Source: Rossellomorea vietnamensis
GTDB taxonomy: Bacteria > Bacillota > Bacilli > Bacillales > Bacillaceae_B
Assembly (NCBI RefSeq): GCF_025398035.1
Contig: NZ_CP104558.1
Span: forward strand, 4,226,001 to 4,290,000
Direction of reading: 5' to 3'
Length of the DNA: 64,000 nucleotides
Shown: in pieces, positions 56,633 to 64,000 of the stretch
Layout of the letters: the number at the start of each line of letters is the position of its first letter
Position numbering within the stretch: position 1 is the stretch's first letter
Position numbers and translations under genes: made by a program
Notes under the pieces: generated by a model
Seen by the model: only the letters and a program-made list of their open reading frames with translations
What the model was told of the DNA's origin: nothing
Databases searched by the model: none

Positions 56633-56662
56633 GTTTCATCCTTTATCTATTCAGACGAATTG

Positions 56663-56698
56663 ACAGGTGGTGGCTGAAATCTGCCGTCACCTGTTTTA
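56663..56698 (+). terminator. Terminator of spo0B-obg
   Basis: ACAGGTGGTGGC pairs with GCCGTCACCTGT (two wobble pairs), then TTTAC. Confidence 0.8.
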
Positions 56699-56760
56699 CA
56701 ATAGAGAGCGAAAGCGGTTTTATTCGAACCTCTACAGCTGGACAATTGGAGGAATAGTCA

Positions 56761-57216
56761 TTGGGGAAAAAATTTCAAGAAGGCAAGTTTTATTTGGTGC
56801 GTGAAGACGTGCTGCCGGAAGCGATGAAGAAAACCCTGGATGCAAAAGAATTGATAGAAAGAGGCAAAGCGGATTCCGTATGGGAAGCGGTCCACCGGGT
56901 CGATTTGAGCCGGAGTGCCTTTTACAAATACCGGGATACGGTCTTTCCTTTCCACACGATCGTGAAGGAGAGGATCATCACACTGTTCTTTCATTTGGAG
57001 GACCGGTCAGGGACGTTGTCTCATCTATTAAGTGAAACAGCCAAGCATGGTTGCAATATATTAACGATCCATCAGACGATCCCGCTGCAGGGAAGAGCGA
57101 ATGTCACCCTCTCCTTGAATGTGACGGACCTTACGATCGGATTGGAAGACTTACTCTCAAAGCTCCGTCGTTTGGAATTTGTCGAGAAAGTGGAAGTGTT
57201 GGGTTCCGGAGCCTGA
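56761..57216 (+). CDS. pheB: ACT-domain protein PheB
   Basis: PheB is a 151-residue protein of the UPF0735 group, with an N-terminal helix-rich part ([17 protein letters not shown]) and a C-terminal ACT domain ([15 protein letters not shown]). It is found next to pheA in Bacillus; its exact role is unknown, though ACT domains usually bind amino acids. The start is TTG at 56761 after TTGGAGGAATAGTCA. Confidence 0.92.
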   Translation: MGKKFQEGKFYLVREDVLPEAMKKTLDAKELIERGKADSVWEAVHRVDLSRSAFYKYRDTVFPFHTIVKERIITLFFHLEDRSGTLSHLLSETAKHGCNILTIHQTIPLQGRANVTLSLNVTDLTIGLEDLLSKLRRLEFVEKVEVLGSGA

Positions 57217-57313
57217 CGCTTCTTTTTTTTATGGGAAAACCTTTCCCTTTGATTCCATACGTGTTAGAATGTTCAATAAATTTCAATTTCAAGTGAGCGA
57301 GAGGAAGATCAGA

Positions 57314-58165
57314 GTGAAGATTGCATATTTAGGACCACAGGCTTCCTTTACAGATTTAGCCGTCAAGAAGGCTTTTCCCGAAGAAGAGACGGTTTCGTAT
57401 GTGACGATACCCGATTGCATCGAGGCAGTGATCGAGAATGAAGTGGATTACGCCGTTGTGCCTTTGGAGAATGCCCTGGAAGGCTCGGTACATATTACGG
57501 TGGATTATTTGTTTCATGAAGCGAACTTAGCGATTGTCGCTGAATTGACGTCCGCCATTCAGCAGCACTTAATGATTCATCCCGCGTGGAGTGACAGTGA
57601 TGACCAGATCGGGAAAGTCCTTTCCCATTCCCACGCACTCGCGCAGTGTCATAAATTTTTACATAAGCAGTTTCGCGGGGTGCCGCTGGAGCAGACGACG
57701 AGTACGGCTGCCGCTGCTAAATTCGTGAGTGAGAATCCTGATTCATTCCTTGGGGCGATCGGGAACGAGCTGGCAGCAGAAAAATACGGGTTGAACATCC
57801 TGCATGAAAACATTCATGATTTTGCTTATAATCATACCAGGTTCATCGTCTTGCATAAGACACCGGATCCATTGACCCTGCCCCAGGAAAAGAGCATGGA
57901 GAAGACAACTTTGATGGTGACTCTTCCGAAAGACCGATCGGGTGCGCTTCATCAGGTATTGTCCACGTTTGCCTGGAGACAGCTGAATTTAAGTAAAATC
58001 GAATCAAGACCCTTGAAAACGGGGCTCGGTGATTATTTCTTCTTGATCGATGTGGCCCATGAAATGGATGATGTCCTTCTTCCGGGAGCCATCAGTGAAA
58101 TGGAAGCCCTCGGATGCAAGGTAAAAATGATCGGGACATATTATTCTTATTTACTGGATAACTAA
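57314..58165 (+). CDS. pheA: Prephenate dehydratase
   Basis: PheA turns prephenate into phenylpyruvate in phenylalanine synthesis. It has 283 residues from GTG 57314, after GAGAGGAAGATCAGA; the frame is open far upstream into pheB but lacks an SD there. The catalytic block is KIAYLGPQASFTDLA and NHTRFIVL carries the TRF motif. The ACT domain has GALHQVL and KIESRPLK, the Phe-binding site for feedback inhibition. Confidence 0.96.
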   Translation: MKIAYLGPQASFTDLAVKKAFPEEETVSYVTIPDCIEAVIENEVDYAVVPLENALEGSVHITVDYLFHEANLAIVAELTSAIQQHLMIHPAWSDSDDQIGKVLSHSHALAQCHKFLHKQFRGVPLEQTTSTAAAAKFVSENPDSFLGAIGNELAAEKYGLNILHENIHDFAYNHTRFIVLHKTPDPLTLPQEKSMEKTTLMVTLPKDRSGALHQVLSTFAWRQLNLSKIESRPLKTGLGDYFFLIDVAHEMDDVLLPGAISEMEALGCKVKMIGTYYSYLLDN

Positions 58166-58205
58166 AGAAAAAAGGCAGATTCCTTGTGGATTCTGCCTTT
58201 TTTTT
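58166..58205. terminator. Bidirectional terminator between pheA and niaR
   Basis: AAAGGCAGA..TCC / GGA..TCTGCCTTT with T8 on the plus strand and T6 on the minus strand. Confidence 0.92.
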
Positions 58206-58239
58206 GCGGTCCTCATAATAGGATATGCCGTTGTCCGTC

Positions 58240-58785
58240 CTATAAATCACCCTGAATCAAGAAGCCTGCTTCATGAAGCGCATTTTCTGCTTTATCCAGG
58301 GCTTGTTCCGTTTGGGCCATCAGTGTATGTAAATGGACACCGTCGGTCAATTCTGATAGGAAGGATGCCCCGGTTTCTTCGATCTTCTTCATGAATTGCT
58401 CGACTTCCTTGCGGTTTGACACCATGATGGATGCGGTCAGATCACCATACACACCGTGTTCGATCCTGACATCCTTGACCGTGACCCCGTGATCGACAAG
58501 TAAAAGGAGTTCTTCTTCCGACCGCTGGGGGTGATGCTTGCAAGCGACCGTCCTTTCAACCATCGTATCCTGATTCGAGGCAGGCATGAACAAGTAGCCT
58601 TGACTCGTCGCGATGATGGGTTCGCCTTTGGCTTTAAGTAAGGTGATGTCACTGACGATCACCTGCCGGCTGACATTGGTCTGCTTCGCGAGCTCTCCCC
58701 CTGTAATCGGGGCTTGCTTCGTCATTAGCTTATCGAGGATCCACTGTCTTCTTTCTTCTCCCAGGATTTTTTTTCCTGCCACCAT
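58240..58785 (-). CDS. niaR: NAD biosynthesis repressor NiaR
   Basis: NiaR (YrxA) represses NAD synthesis genes when nicotinic acid is present. It has 181 residues from ATG 58785, with SD CGGAGGAG. The N-terminal HTH_11 domain has GGELAKQTNVSRQVIVSDI. The C-terminal 3H ligand and metal domain has ACKHHPQ, IEHGVYGD and DGVHLHTL. It is 50 bp downstream of nifS on the same strand and probably in one operon with it, so it would regulate itself. Confidence 0.95.
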   Translation of the reverse strand: MVAGKKILGEERRQWILDKLMTKQAPITGGELAKQTNVSRQVIVSDITLLKAKGEPIIATSQGYLFMPASNQDTMVERTVACKHHPQRSEEELLLLVDHGVTVKDVRIEHGVYGDLTASIMVSNRKEVEQFMKKIEETGASFLSELTDGVHLHTLMAQTEQALDKAENALHEAGFLIQGDL

Positions 58786-58835
58786 TATCTCCTCCGTCCC
58801 CAATCGATATAGGAAATCATATCACAACCGGCTCT

Positions 58836-59978
58836 TCAAGTTAAGGGAGAGGTCAGGGACGCATATATGTCAGACAATGCGTGGACCAATTCTGTTATGT
58901 GTTCCTCCGTTGTCTCCCTTCCGAATGATATCCGGATAAATTCCTTTCCTGCTCTTTGATTGACGCCCATACTCTGAAGGGTCTTGGGTAAGTCGTGTGA
59001 ACCGGCACCGCACGCACTGCCCGTTGAGATCCCCATTCCGCGCCTGTTGCATTCAAGCATGAGCCACTGACCTTCAAGGCCATGGATGCCAAGACCGATG
59101 ACATTTGGCAGCTGGGCATGTGCAGGCCCTTCATAAAGAGTGTACCGGCCGGGCAGCTGTTCTTCCAGTCCTTTTAAAAACTGAGTTCTCAACCCCATGT
59201 AATGGGATGTTGCAAAGGAACGGCAGCATAGATCAGCGGCTGTCACAAATCCCGCTATCCCCGGAAGATTCACCGTTCCTCCCCTGAAGCCGTCTTCATG
59301 GGTCAGTCCCGGTATCATGGGGGTGATGTCGAGGCTGGGATTGATATAACATGCGCCGACACCTTTGGGACCGTAAATCTTATGGGATGAAAGGGTGAAG
59401 CTGTCGACCTTGGACGTGAATTCCGTGACGTCCATTTTTCCGAATGATTGAACCATATCGCTGTGAAAGAGGATATCACGATCTTTCAGTAGATCATGGA
59501 TGGCATGGAGTGGCTGGATCGTTCCAATCTCCCCATTGACGTGCCCGATGCTCACGACGGTCGTCTGTTCTGTGAGCGAATCTTTTAGAATGAGGGTATC
59601 GATCAGGCCTTCAGAAGTGAAAGGGATCTTCGTGACAGTAAAGCCCAGCCCCTGAAGGAAAGCGGCTGAGGAATGCAGGGAAGAATGCTCGCCTCCTCCG
59701 ATGATGATGTGTTTCCCTTTTTTTTGCCTGCTTAGTGCCAGGGTGACGAGTGCTAAATGGTTCCCTTCCGTCCCTCCGGAAGTAAAGTGGATCCCTTTGG
59801 AGGGGACGCCGAGCAATGCAGCCAGTTTTTCTCTGCATCTTGAAAGGAGATGCTCTGCTTTCCCTCCGATATCGTGAAGAGAGCTGGGGTTGCCCCAGAA
59901 TTCTTCACTAACGGTCCGAAATACGTGTAAACTCTCAGCATCTACAGGAGTCGTAGCGGCATAATCAAAATAGTTCAT
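58836..59978 (-). CDS. nifS: Cysteine desulfurase NifS, dedicated to NadA
   Basis: NifS takes sulfur from cysteine to build Fe-S clusters; in B. subtilis this copy serves the NadA cluster. It has 380 residues from ATG 59978, 7 nt after GGCAGG; the frame is open up to 60041. The PLP lysine is in SFTLSSHKIYGPKG and the catalytic Cys in GISTGSACGAG. FTSGGTEGNHLA is the phosphate-binding block. It is divergent from nadB, with shared control region. Confidence 0.94.
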   Translation of the reverse strand: MNYFDYAATTPVDAESLHVFRTVSEEFWGNPSSLHDIGGKAEHLLSRCREKLAALLGVPSKGIHFTSGGTEGNHLALVTLALSRQKKGKHIIIGGGEHSSLHSSAAFLQGLGFTVTKIPFTSEGLIDTLILKDSLTEQTTVVSIGHVNGEIGTIQPLHAIHDLLKDRDILFHSDMVQSFGKMDVTEFTSKVDSFTLSSHKIYGPKGVGACYINPSLDITPMIPGLTHEDGFRGGTVNLPGIAGFVTAADLCCRSFATSHYMGLRTQFLKGLEEQLPGRYTLYEGPAHAQLPNVIGLGIHGLEGQWLMLECNRRGMGISTGSACGAGSHDLPKTLQSMGVNQRAGKEFIRISFGRETTEEHITELVHALSDIYASLTSPLT

Positions 59979-60034
59979 CATGTAACCTGCCTTTAATGGG
60001 AATTGTCTGAATATATGAGTCTTGTAAAAAACTC

Positions 60035-60062
60035 TTGTCATTAGTTTAAATATGTGTAAATA
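60035..60062 (+). promoter_or_regulatory. Putative promoter of nadBCA
   Basis: TTGTCA (60035-60040) and TAAATA (60057-60062) with a 16-bp spacer. The palindromic site just downstream would cover the start of transcription. Confidence 0.5.
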
Positions 60063-60083
60063 TATGTGTCAAGACACCTGTAA
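60061..60083. promoter_or_regulatory. Candidate NiaR operator
   Basis: The inverted repeat GTGTC-AA-GACAC at 60066-60077 lies between the divergent nifS-niaR and nadBCA units and just after the nadB -10. In B. subtilis NiaR controls these two units from a shared intergenic region. The direct repeat ATATGTGT occurs twice beside it (60049, 60062). Confidence 0.55.
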
Positions 60084-60102
60084 ACAATCAGGAGGGTTTT
60101 TG

Positions 60103-61692
60103 ATGGAAAAAGCCGATATAATTATCGTGGGAAGTGGCATTGCCGCTTTGCAATTGGCACGGAGACTTCAAGATCATTATTATGTGATGATTATCACAAA
60201 GGATGAAATCGAAAGCGGTAACTCGTATCTCGCTCAAGGCGGGATTGCGGCACCTGTAGGACAGAAGGATTCTCTAAATGCCCATATGAAGGATACATTG
60301 GAAGCAGGATGCTATCACCAGCCTGAAGACAGTGTGAAAGAGCTCATAACAGATGGAAAGAGGATTGTGGAATCCCTGGTGCATGAAGGTGTACCTTTCG
60401 ATCGGAAAGAGGATGGGAGCCTTTCTCTTGGAATGGAAGGGGCCCATAGTGAACATCGCATCCTTCATAGCGGGGGAGATCAGACAGGGAAATATATAAT
60501 GAACCATTTATTGAAATCCCTTTCACGGGAAAAGGTTCGATTTGTGGAACGGGAAATGGTGTACGAAATTGTCAAAAATGACAGGGGGCACTGCTGCGGG
60601 GTGAAGACCAAGGATAAAGATGACGCCATCCGCTTTTACTATGCTCCTCATATTGTCCTTGCAACAGGGGGAATCGGTGGGTTATATCCGTCTACATCCA
60701 ATCATCCGTCCGTCACGGGAGATGGCATGGCCCTTGCCTTTCTTGCAGGAGCAAGGCTTTCCGATATGGAATTCATTCAATTTCATCCGACGCTCCTTTG
60801 GTCGGAGGGGAAAACATGCGGTCTGATTTCAGAGGCGGTGAGAGGAGAGGGAGCCATACTCCTGAATGACGAGGGAAAAAGGATCATGGAGGGCATCGAT
60901 CCCCTCCTGGAACTCGCGCCACGGCATATTGTGGCGGAGTGTATTTACAAGGAACGACGGAAAGGAAGAAATGTGTATCTGGATATTAGTAGAATAGAAG
61001 ACTTTCAAGGGAAGTTCCCTTCTATTACCTCCCTATGTTTAAAACATCACATTTCGATCGGGGAAGGGAGGATCCCTGTTTCCCCCGGTTGTCATTTTAT
61101 AATGGGAGGGATCGTCACGGATCGGGCAGGGAGGACCAATATTCCCGGACTTTATGCCATCGGGGAAGTGGCATGCAGCGGCATCCACGGTGCGAATCGC
61201 CTGGCAAGCAATTCCCTGTTGGAAGGATTGGTGTACGGAGAGCGGCTCGGTGAATATTTGAAGGGAAGTGGAGCCCTTTCCTCTGCCCATGTCCATTGCC
61301 CATTGGACCGGATTGAGGAGGGGGAGCCATTATCGATTCCTTTTCATGCACACGAATTAAAAGAAGGAATGATGAATCACGTCGGAATCATTCGGAGGGA
61401 GGAAGGCTTATCTGCTCATTTAAAGTGGTTAAAAGAACAGCCTCTTACCTTCGGTGAGCATATTGATTTTAATTCACGTGAAGAAATTCACTTGTATTTC
61501 ATGTGGATCGTAAGCCTCCTTATTACAGAGTCTGCATTATTAAGGACTGAAAGCAGGGGAGGCCACATCCGGGCAGATTTCCCGAAGGAAGATAACGCTG
61601 GATGGTTGAAACGGAAAATGGTTCTACAAAAAAATGAAGGGCGATTGAGGGTGGAAGATCATGAACAAAATGAAACTAAAATCTATGCTTGA
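60103..61692 (+). CDS. nadB: L-aspartate oxidase
   Basis: NadB oxidises L-aspartate to iminoaspartate, the first step of de novo NAD synthesis. It is an FAD enzyme of 529 residues. ADIIIVGSGIAALQLA is the dinucleotide fold; SYLAQGGIAAP, TGDGMALAFLAGA and the block GANRLASNSLLEGLVYG are family motifs. ATG 60103 follows AGGAGGG; the longer frame from 60052 would include the operator. It overlaps nadC by 32 bp. Confidence 0.96.
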   Translation: MEKADIIIVGSGIAALQLARRLQDHYYVMIITKDEIESGNSYLAQGGIAAPVGQKDSLNAHMKDTLEAGCYHQPEDSVKELITDGKRIVESLVHEGVPFDRKEDGSLSLGMEGAHSEHRILHSGGDQTGKYIMNHLLKSLSREKVRFVEREMVYEIVKNDRGHCCGVKTKDKDDAIRFYYAPHIVLATGGIGGLYPSTSNHPSVTGDGMALAFLAGARLSDMEFIQFHPTLLWSEGKTCGLISEAVRGEGAILLNDEGKRIMEGIDPLLELAPRHIVAECIYKERRKGRNVYLDISRIEDFQGKFPSITSLCLKHHISIGEGRIPVSPGCHFIMGGIVTDRAGRTNIPGLYAIGEVACSGIHGANRLASNSLLEGLVYGERLGEYLKGSGALSSAHVHCPLDRIEEGEPLSIPFHAHELKEGMMNHVGIIRREEGLSAHLKWLKEQPLTFGEHIDFNSREEIHLYFMWIVSLLITESALLRTESRGGHIRADFPKEDNAGWLKRKMVLQKNEGRLRVEDHEQNETKIYA

Positions 61693-62506
61693 AACGTTTT
61701 ACCTGGAAGATTTGGGTGATGGTGATGTATCGTCTGAAATCCTGTTCAGTAAAAGCGATGAAGGTTCCTTTTCTCTATTCATGAAAGAACAGGGTGTTTT
61801 TTGTGGAAGAGATGTGATTGAAATAGGTTTTTCTCTAATGGATCCCAAAGTGGATGTCCAGGTATTTGCTGCCGATGGGGACTGGGTGGAAGCGGGACAA
61901 TTCATTGCTGAAATCCGTGGTCCGATGGGGGCTCTCCTCCAAGGGGAACGGGTGGTCCTTAATCTGATCCAGAGGATGAGCGGAATTGCAACGGCAACGT
62001 ACCGGGCGGTTGAACAGGTGAAAGGCACAGGGGTCCGGCTGTGTGATACGCGGAAAACGACGCCGGGACTCCGGATGCTTGAGAAGTATGCTGTAAGGAC
62101 CGGGGGCGGTTTCAACCATAGAAATGGTCTCTATGATGCTGTCATGCTAAAGGATAATCACATTTCATTCGCCGGATCGATCACCGGGGCTGTGAAGCAG
62201 GTGAAAAGGCAGATTGGGCATATGGTGAAAGTGGAAGTGGAAATTGAAACGAAGGAACAATTATTGGAAGCGATTGATGCAGGGGCTGATGTCATCATGT
62301 TCGATAACTGTACTCCGTCGACGATTAAGGAGTGGGTCCCTCTTGTGCCGCTTCATATCGTGACGGAAGCATCGGGCGGCATCACCAGGGAGAGCCTTCA
62401 AGCCTATGCGGGGTCAGGGGTTCATTATATCTCCCTAGGGTACTTGACCCATTCTGTGAAATCACTTGATATCAGTGCAAGAGTACGAATAGGAAAAGGG
62501 GTATGA
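61661..62506 (+). CDS. nadC: Quinolinate phosphoribosyltransferase
   Basis: NadC (decarboxylating) joins quinolinate and PRPP to nicotinate mononucleotide. It has 281 residues. [12 protein letters not shown] at the N-terminus, [30 protein letters not shown] and [10 protein letters not shown] are typical. The ATG lies inside the end of nadB with SD GAGGGTGG, an overlap that suggests coupling. Confidence 0.96.
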   Translation: MNKMKLKSMLETFYLEDLGDGDVSSEILFSKSDEGSFSLFMKEQGVFCGRDVIEIGFSLMDPKVDVQVFAADGDWVEAGQFIAEIRGPMGALLQGERVVLNLIQRMSGIATATYRAVEQVKGTGVRLCDTRKTTPGLRMLEKYAVRTGGGFNHRNGLYDAVMLKDNHISFAGSITGAVKQVKRQIGHMVKVEVEIETKEQLLEAIDAGADVIMFDNCTPSTIKEWVPLVPLHIVTEASGGITRESLQAYAGSGVHYISLGYLTHSVKSLDISARVRIGKGV

Positions 62507-62508
62507 AC

Positions 62509-63615
62509 ATGGGATTACTCGAGGAATTAACGAAAGAAACGAACGTCCTGCCTGAATCACTCACCAGCCTCTCGACGGAAGAGATGGAAAATAGAGTGAG
62601 GGAAATCAAGCGGCAGTTGGGAAAGAAGCTTTTCATTCCCGGGCATCATTATCAAAAAGACGAAGTGATCCAATTTGCCGACGCCGTTGGTGACTCCCTG
62701 CAGCTTGCCCAGTTGTCGGCTGAGAATAAAGAAGCAGAGTTCATTGTGTTTTGCGGGGTCCATTTCATGGCTGAAACCGCAGACATACTGACGGAGGATC
62801 ATCAAGTGGTCATCTTGCCGGATATGAGGGCCGGATGTTCCATGGCGGATATGGCAGATATTTATCAGACCGAAAAGGCGTGGGGGAAGCTCATGGAGAT
62901 GTTCGGTGACAGTATCATCCCCCTTACCTATGTGAATTCGACTGCAGCCATCAAAAGCTTTGTCGGAAAGAATGGGGGGGCCACGGTTACATCTTCCAAT
63001 GCCCACAAAATGGTGGAATGGGCATTGGGAGAGAAACAGCGTATCCTGTTCTTGCCTGATCAGCATTTAGGACGTAATACGGCGGCTGATCTTGGTGTTT
63101 CCTTAAGTGAGATGGCCGTCTGGGATCCCATTCGAAACGAACTGATCTATGATGGTGACATGGAAGAAGTGAAAGTGATCCTATGGAAGGGTCATTGCTC
63201 GGTGCATGAAAATTTCACTGTGAAAAATATCGAGGATATCCGTGAAAATCATCCTGATATGAAAATCATCGTTCATCCTGAATGCCGCAGGGAAGTAGTG
63301 GAGAATTCCGATTTGAATGGCAGTACAAAATACATTATAGAAATGATTGAAGGATCACCTTCCGGATCTGCCTTTGCTATCGGGACTGAGATGAATCTTG
63401 TGAAGCGGCTGATCAAAGACCATCCGGATAAACAGATCGTTTCCCTGAATCCATATATGTGCCCCTGCTTGACGATGAACAGGATCGATTTACCACATCT
63501 CCTTTGGTCATTGGAAAAAATAATGGAACAAAATCCTGAAAATATCATCAAGGTGGATGCGGATGTCTCGAAGAATGCGATCTTCGCTTTAGAGCGCATG
63601 CTGGCACGTGCTTGA
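62509..63615 (+). CDS. nadA: Quinolinate synthase
   Basis: NadA condenses iminoaspartate with dihydroxyacetone phosphate to quinolinate, using a [4Fe-4S] cluster. It has 368 residues from ATG 62509, 9 nt from AAAAGGGG; ATG 62503, two codons earlier, overlaps the nadC stop. [36 protein letters not shown] and MCPCLTMNR carry the candidate cluster cysteines. The neighbouring nifS is the likely sulfur source. Confidence 0.97.
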   Translation: MGLLEELTKETNVLPESLTSLSTEEMENRVREIKRQLGKKLFIPGHHYQKDEVIQFADAVGDSLQLAQLSAENKEAEFIVFCGVHFMAETADILTEDHQVVILPDMRAGCSMADMADIYQTEKAWGKLMEMFGDSIIPLTYVNSTAAIKSFVGKNGGATVTSSNAHKMVEWALGEKQRILFLPDQHLGRNTAADLGVSLSEMAVWDPIRNELIYDGDMEEVKVILWKGHCSVHENFTVKNIEDIRENHPDMKIIVHPECRREVVENSDLNGSTKYIIEMIEGSPSGSAFAIGTEMNLVKRLIKDHPDKQIVSLNPYMCPCLTMNRIDLPHLLWSLEKIMEQNPENIIKVDADVSKNAIFALERMLARA

Positions 63616-63644
63616 TGAATCTCTATAAAAAAATGAACAAGCTG

Positions 63645-63686
63645 AAATATACCGTCCCTCTCTTAGGATACGGTATATTTTTTTTT
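63645..63686 (+). terminator. Terminator of nadBCA
   Basis: AAATATACCGT / ACGGTATATTT, 11 bp with a 14-nt loop, then T6. Confidence 0.92.
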
Positions 63687-63712
63687 CATATCTCATAAGT
63701 TTTTATGTAGAT

Positions 63713-63743
63713 GAATAGCAATTTGCCTATCTTGTCATAGGAT
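63713..63743 (+). promoter_or_regulatory. Possible sigma-E promoter of safA
   Basis: GAATAGC (63713) and CATAGGAT (63736) with a 16-bp spacer resemble sigma-E elements only loosely. Confidence 0.35.
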
Positions 63744-63774
63744 ATATAGACTTATGCCTGAGGAGGGAAAAAGA

Positions 63775-64000
63775 GTGAAAATCCATATCGTTCAAAAAGG
63801 GGATACTCTTTGGAAGATCGCCAAGAAGTATGGCGTGAATTTCGAAGAATTAAAACAGATGAATGCCCAGCTTTCAAATCCCGATATGATCATGCCCGGC
63901 ATGAAGATAAAAGTGCCGACTACAGGCGGAACCGTAAAGAAAGAGACACAAATCAAATACGGATCCAAAGAGATGCCAATGAAGGAGATGCCTAAAGCAG
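63775..64000 (+). CDS. safA: Spore coat assembly protein SafA (5' part)
   Basis: The first 75 codons of SafA, which organises the inner spore coat and interacts with SpoVID. It begins with a LysM domain (VKIHIVQKGDTLWKIAKKYG, then NPDMIMPGMKIKVP). The GTG start at 63775 follows GAGGAGGGAAAAA. The position after nadA matches B. subtilis. The remainder lies beyond the window. Confidence 0.93.
   Translation, partial: MKIHIVQKGDTLWKIAKKYGVNFEELKQMNAQLSNPDMIMPGMKIKVPTTGGTVKKETQIKYGSKEMPMKEMPKA

Overview
The window is chromosomal DNA from an endospore-forming member of the Bacillaceae, an aerobic Bacillus/Rossellomorea-like organism. Three things support this. Gene order follows the Bacillus subtilis block lonB-lonA-ysxC-hemAXCDBL-spoVID-ysxE-valS-folC-[comC]-spoIIB-maf-radC-mreBCD-minCD-spoIVFAB-rplU-prp-rpmA-spo0B-obg-pheBA-niaR/nifS-nadBCA-safA. 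Sporulation genes and sigma-E-like promoters recur. Many genes use GTG or TTG starts behind strong Shine-Dalgarno (SD) sequences.

Layout: 1-299 is the tail of a Dph6-like ATP pyrophosphatase. 421-5155 holds the Lon proteases and the ribosome-assembly GTPase YsxC. 5459-7730 is a polar amino-acid ABC transporter, followed by the convergent membrane protein gene ysxD. 8661-14943 is the haem (tetrapyrrole) operon. 15082-17463 is spoVID-ysxE, for the spore coat. 18132-22224 is valS, behind a valine T-box, then folC. 22334-24046 is a membrane GAF-GGDEF diguanylate cyclase.

From 24183 to 43137 the B. subtilis order is interrupted at the comC position by a large type IV pilus (T4P) locus. It has a secreted vWA protein, three minor prepilin genes on the minus strand (PilX-, PilW- and PilV-like), and a plus-strand operon: unknown membrane protein, PRC-barrel protein, VanW-like protein, pilB, pilT, pilC, pilA, prepilin peptidase (comC/pilD), pilM, pilN, pilO and a second pilin. 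A 1.5-kb IS1182-type element sits between the vWA gene and the minor pilins. It has inserted at their shared terminator palindrome and is flanked by a 32-bp repeat of that palindrome.

After the pilus terminator the conserved order resumes: spoIIB, maf, radC, mreBCD, minCD and spoIVFAB. An RNase E/G gene, which B. subtilis lacks, precedes rplU-prp-rpmA. Then come spo0B, obg, pheB-pheA, niaR/nifS divergent from nadBCA, and the start of safA.

The most interesting part is the pilus locus. It encodes extension and retraction ATPases, a platform, PilMNO alignment proteins, a peptidase, two pilins, and a PilV/W/X plus vWA set that resembles the Gram-negative PilVWX-PilY1 tip-priming complex. PilB begins with two 24-residue MshEN-like motifs expected to bind cyclic di-GMP, and a diguanylate cyclase gene lies at the edge of the locus. 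Three genes at the head of the operon have no clear role in known pili.
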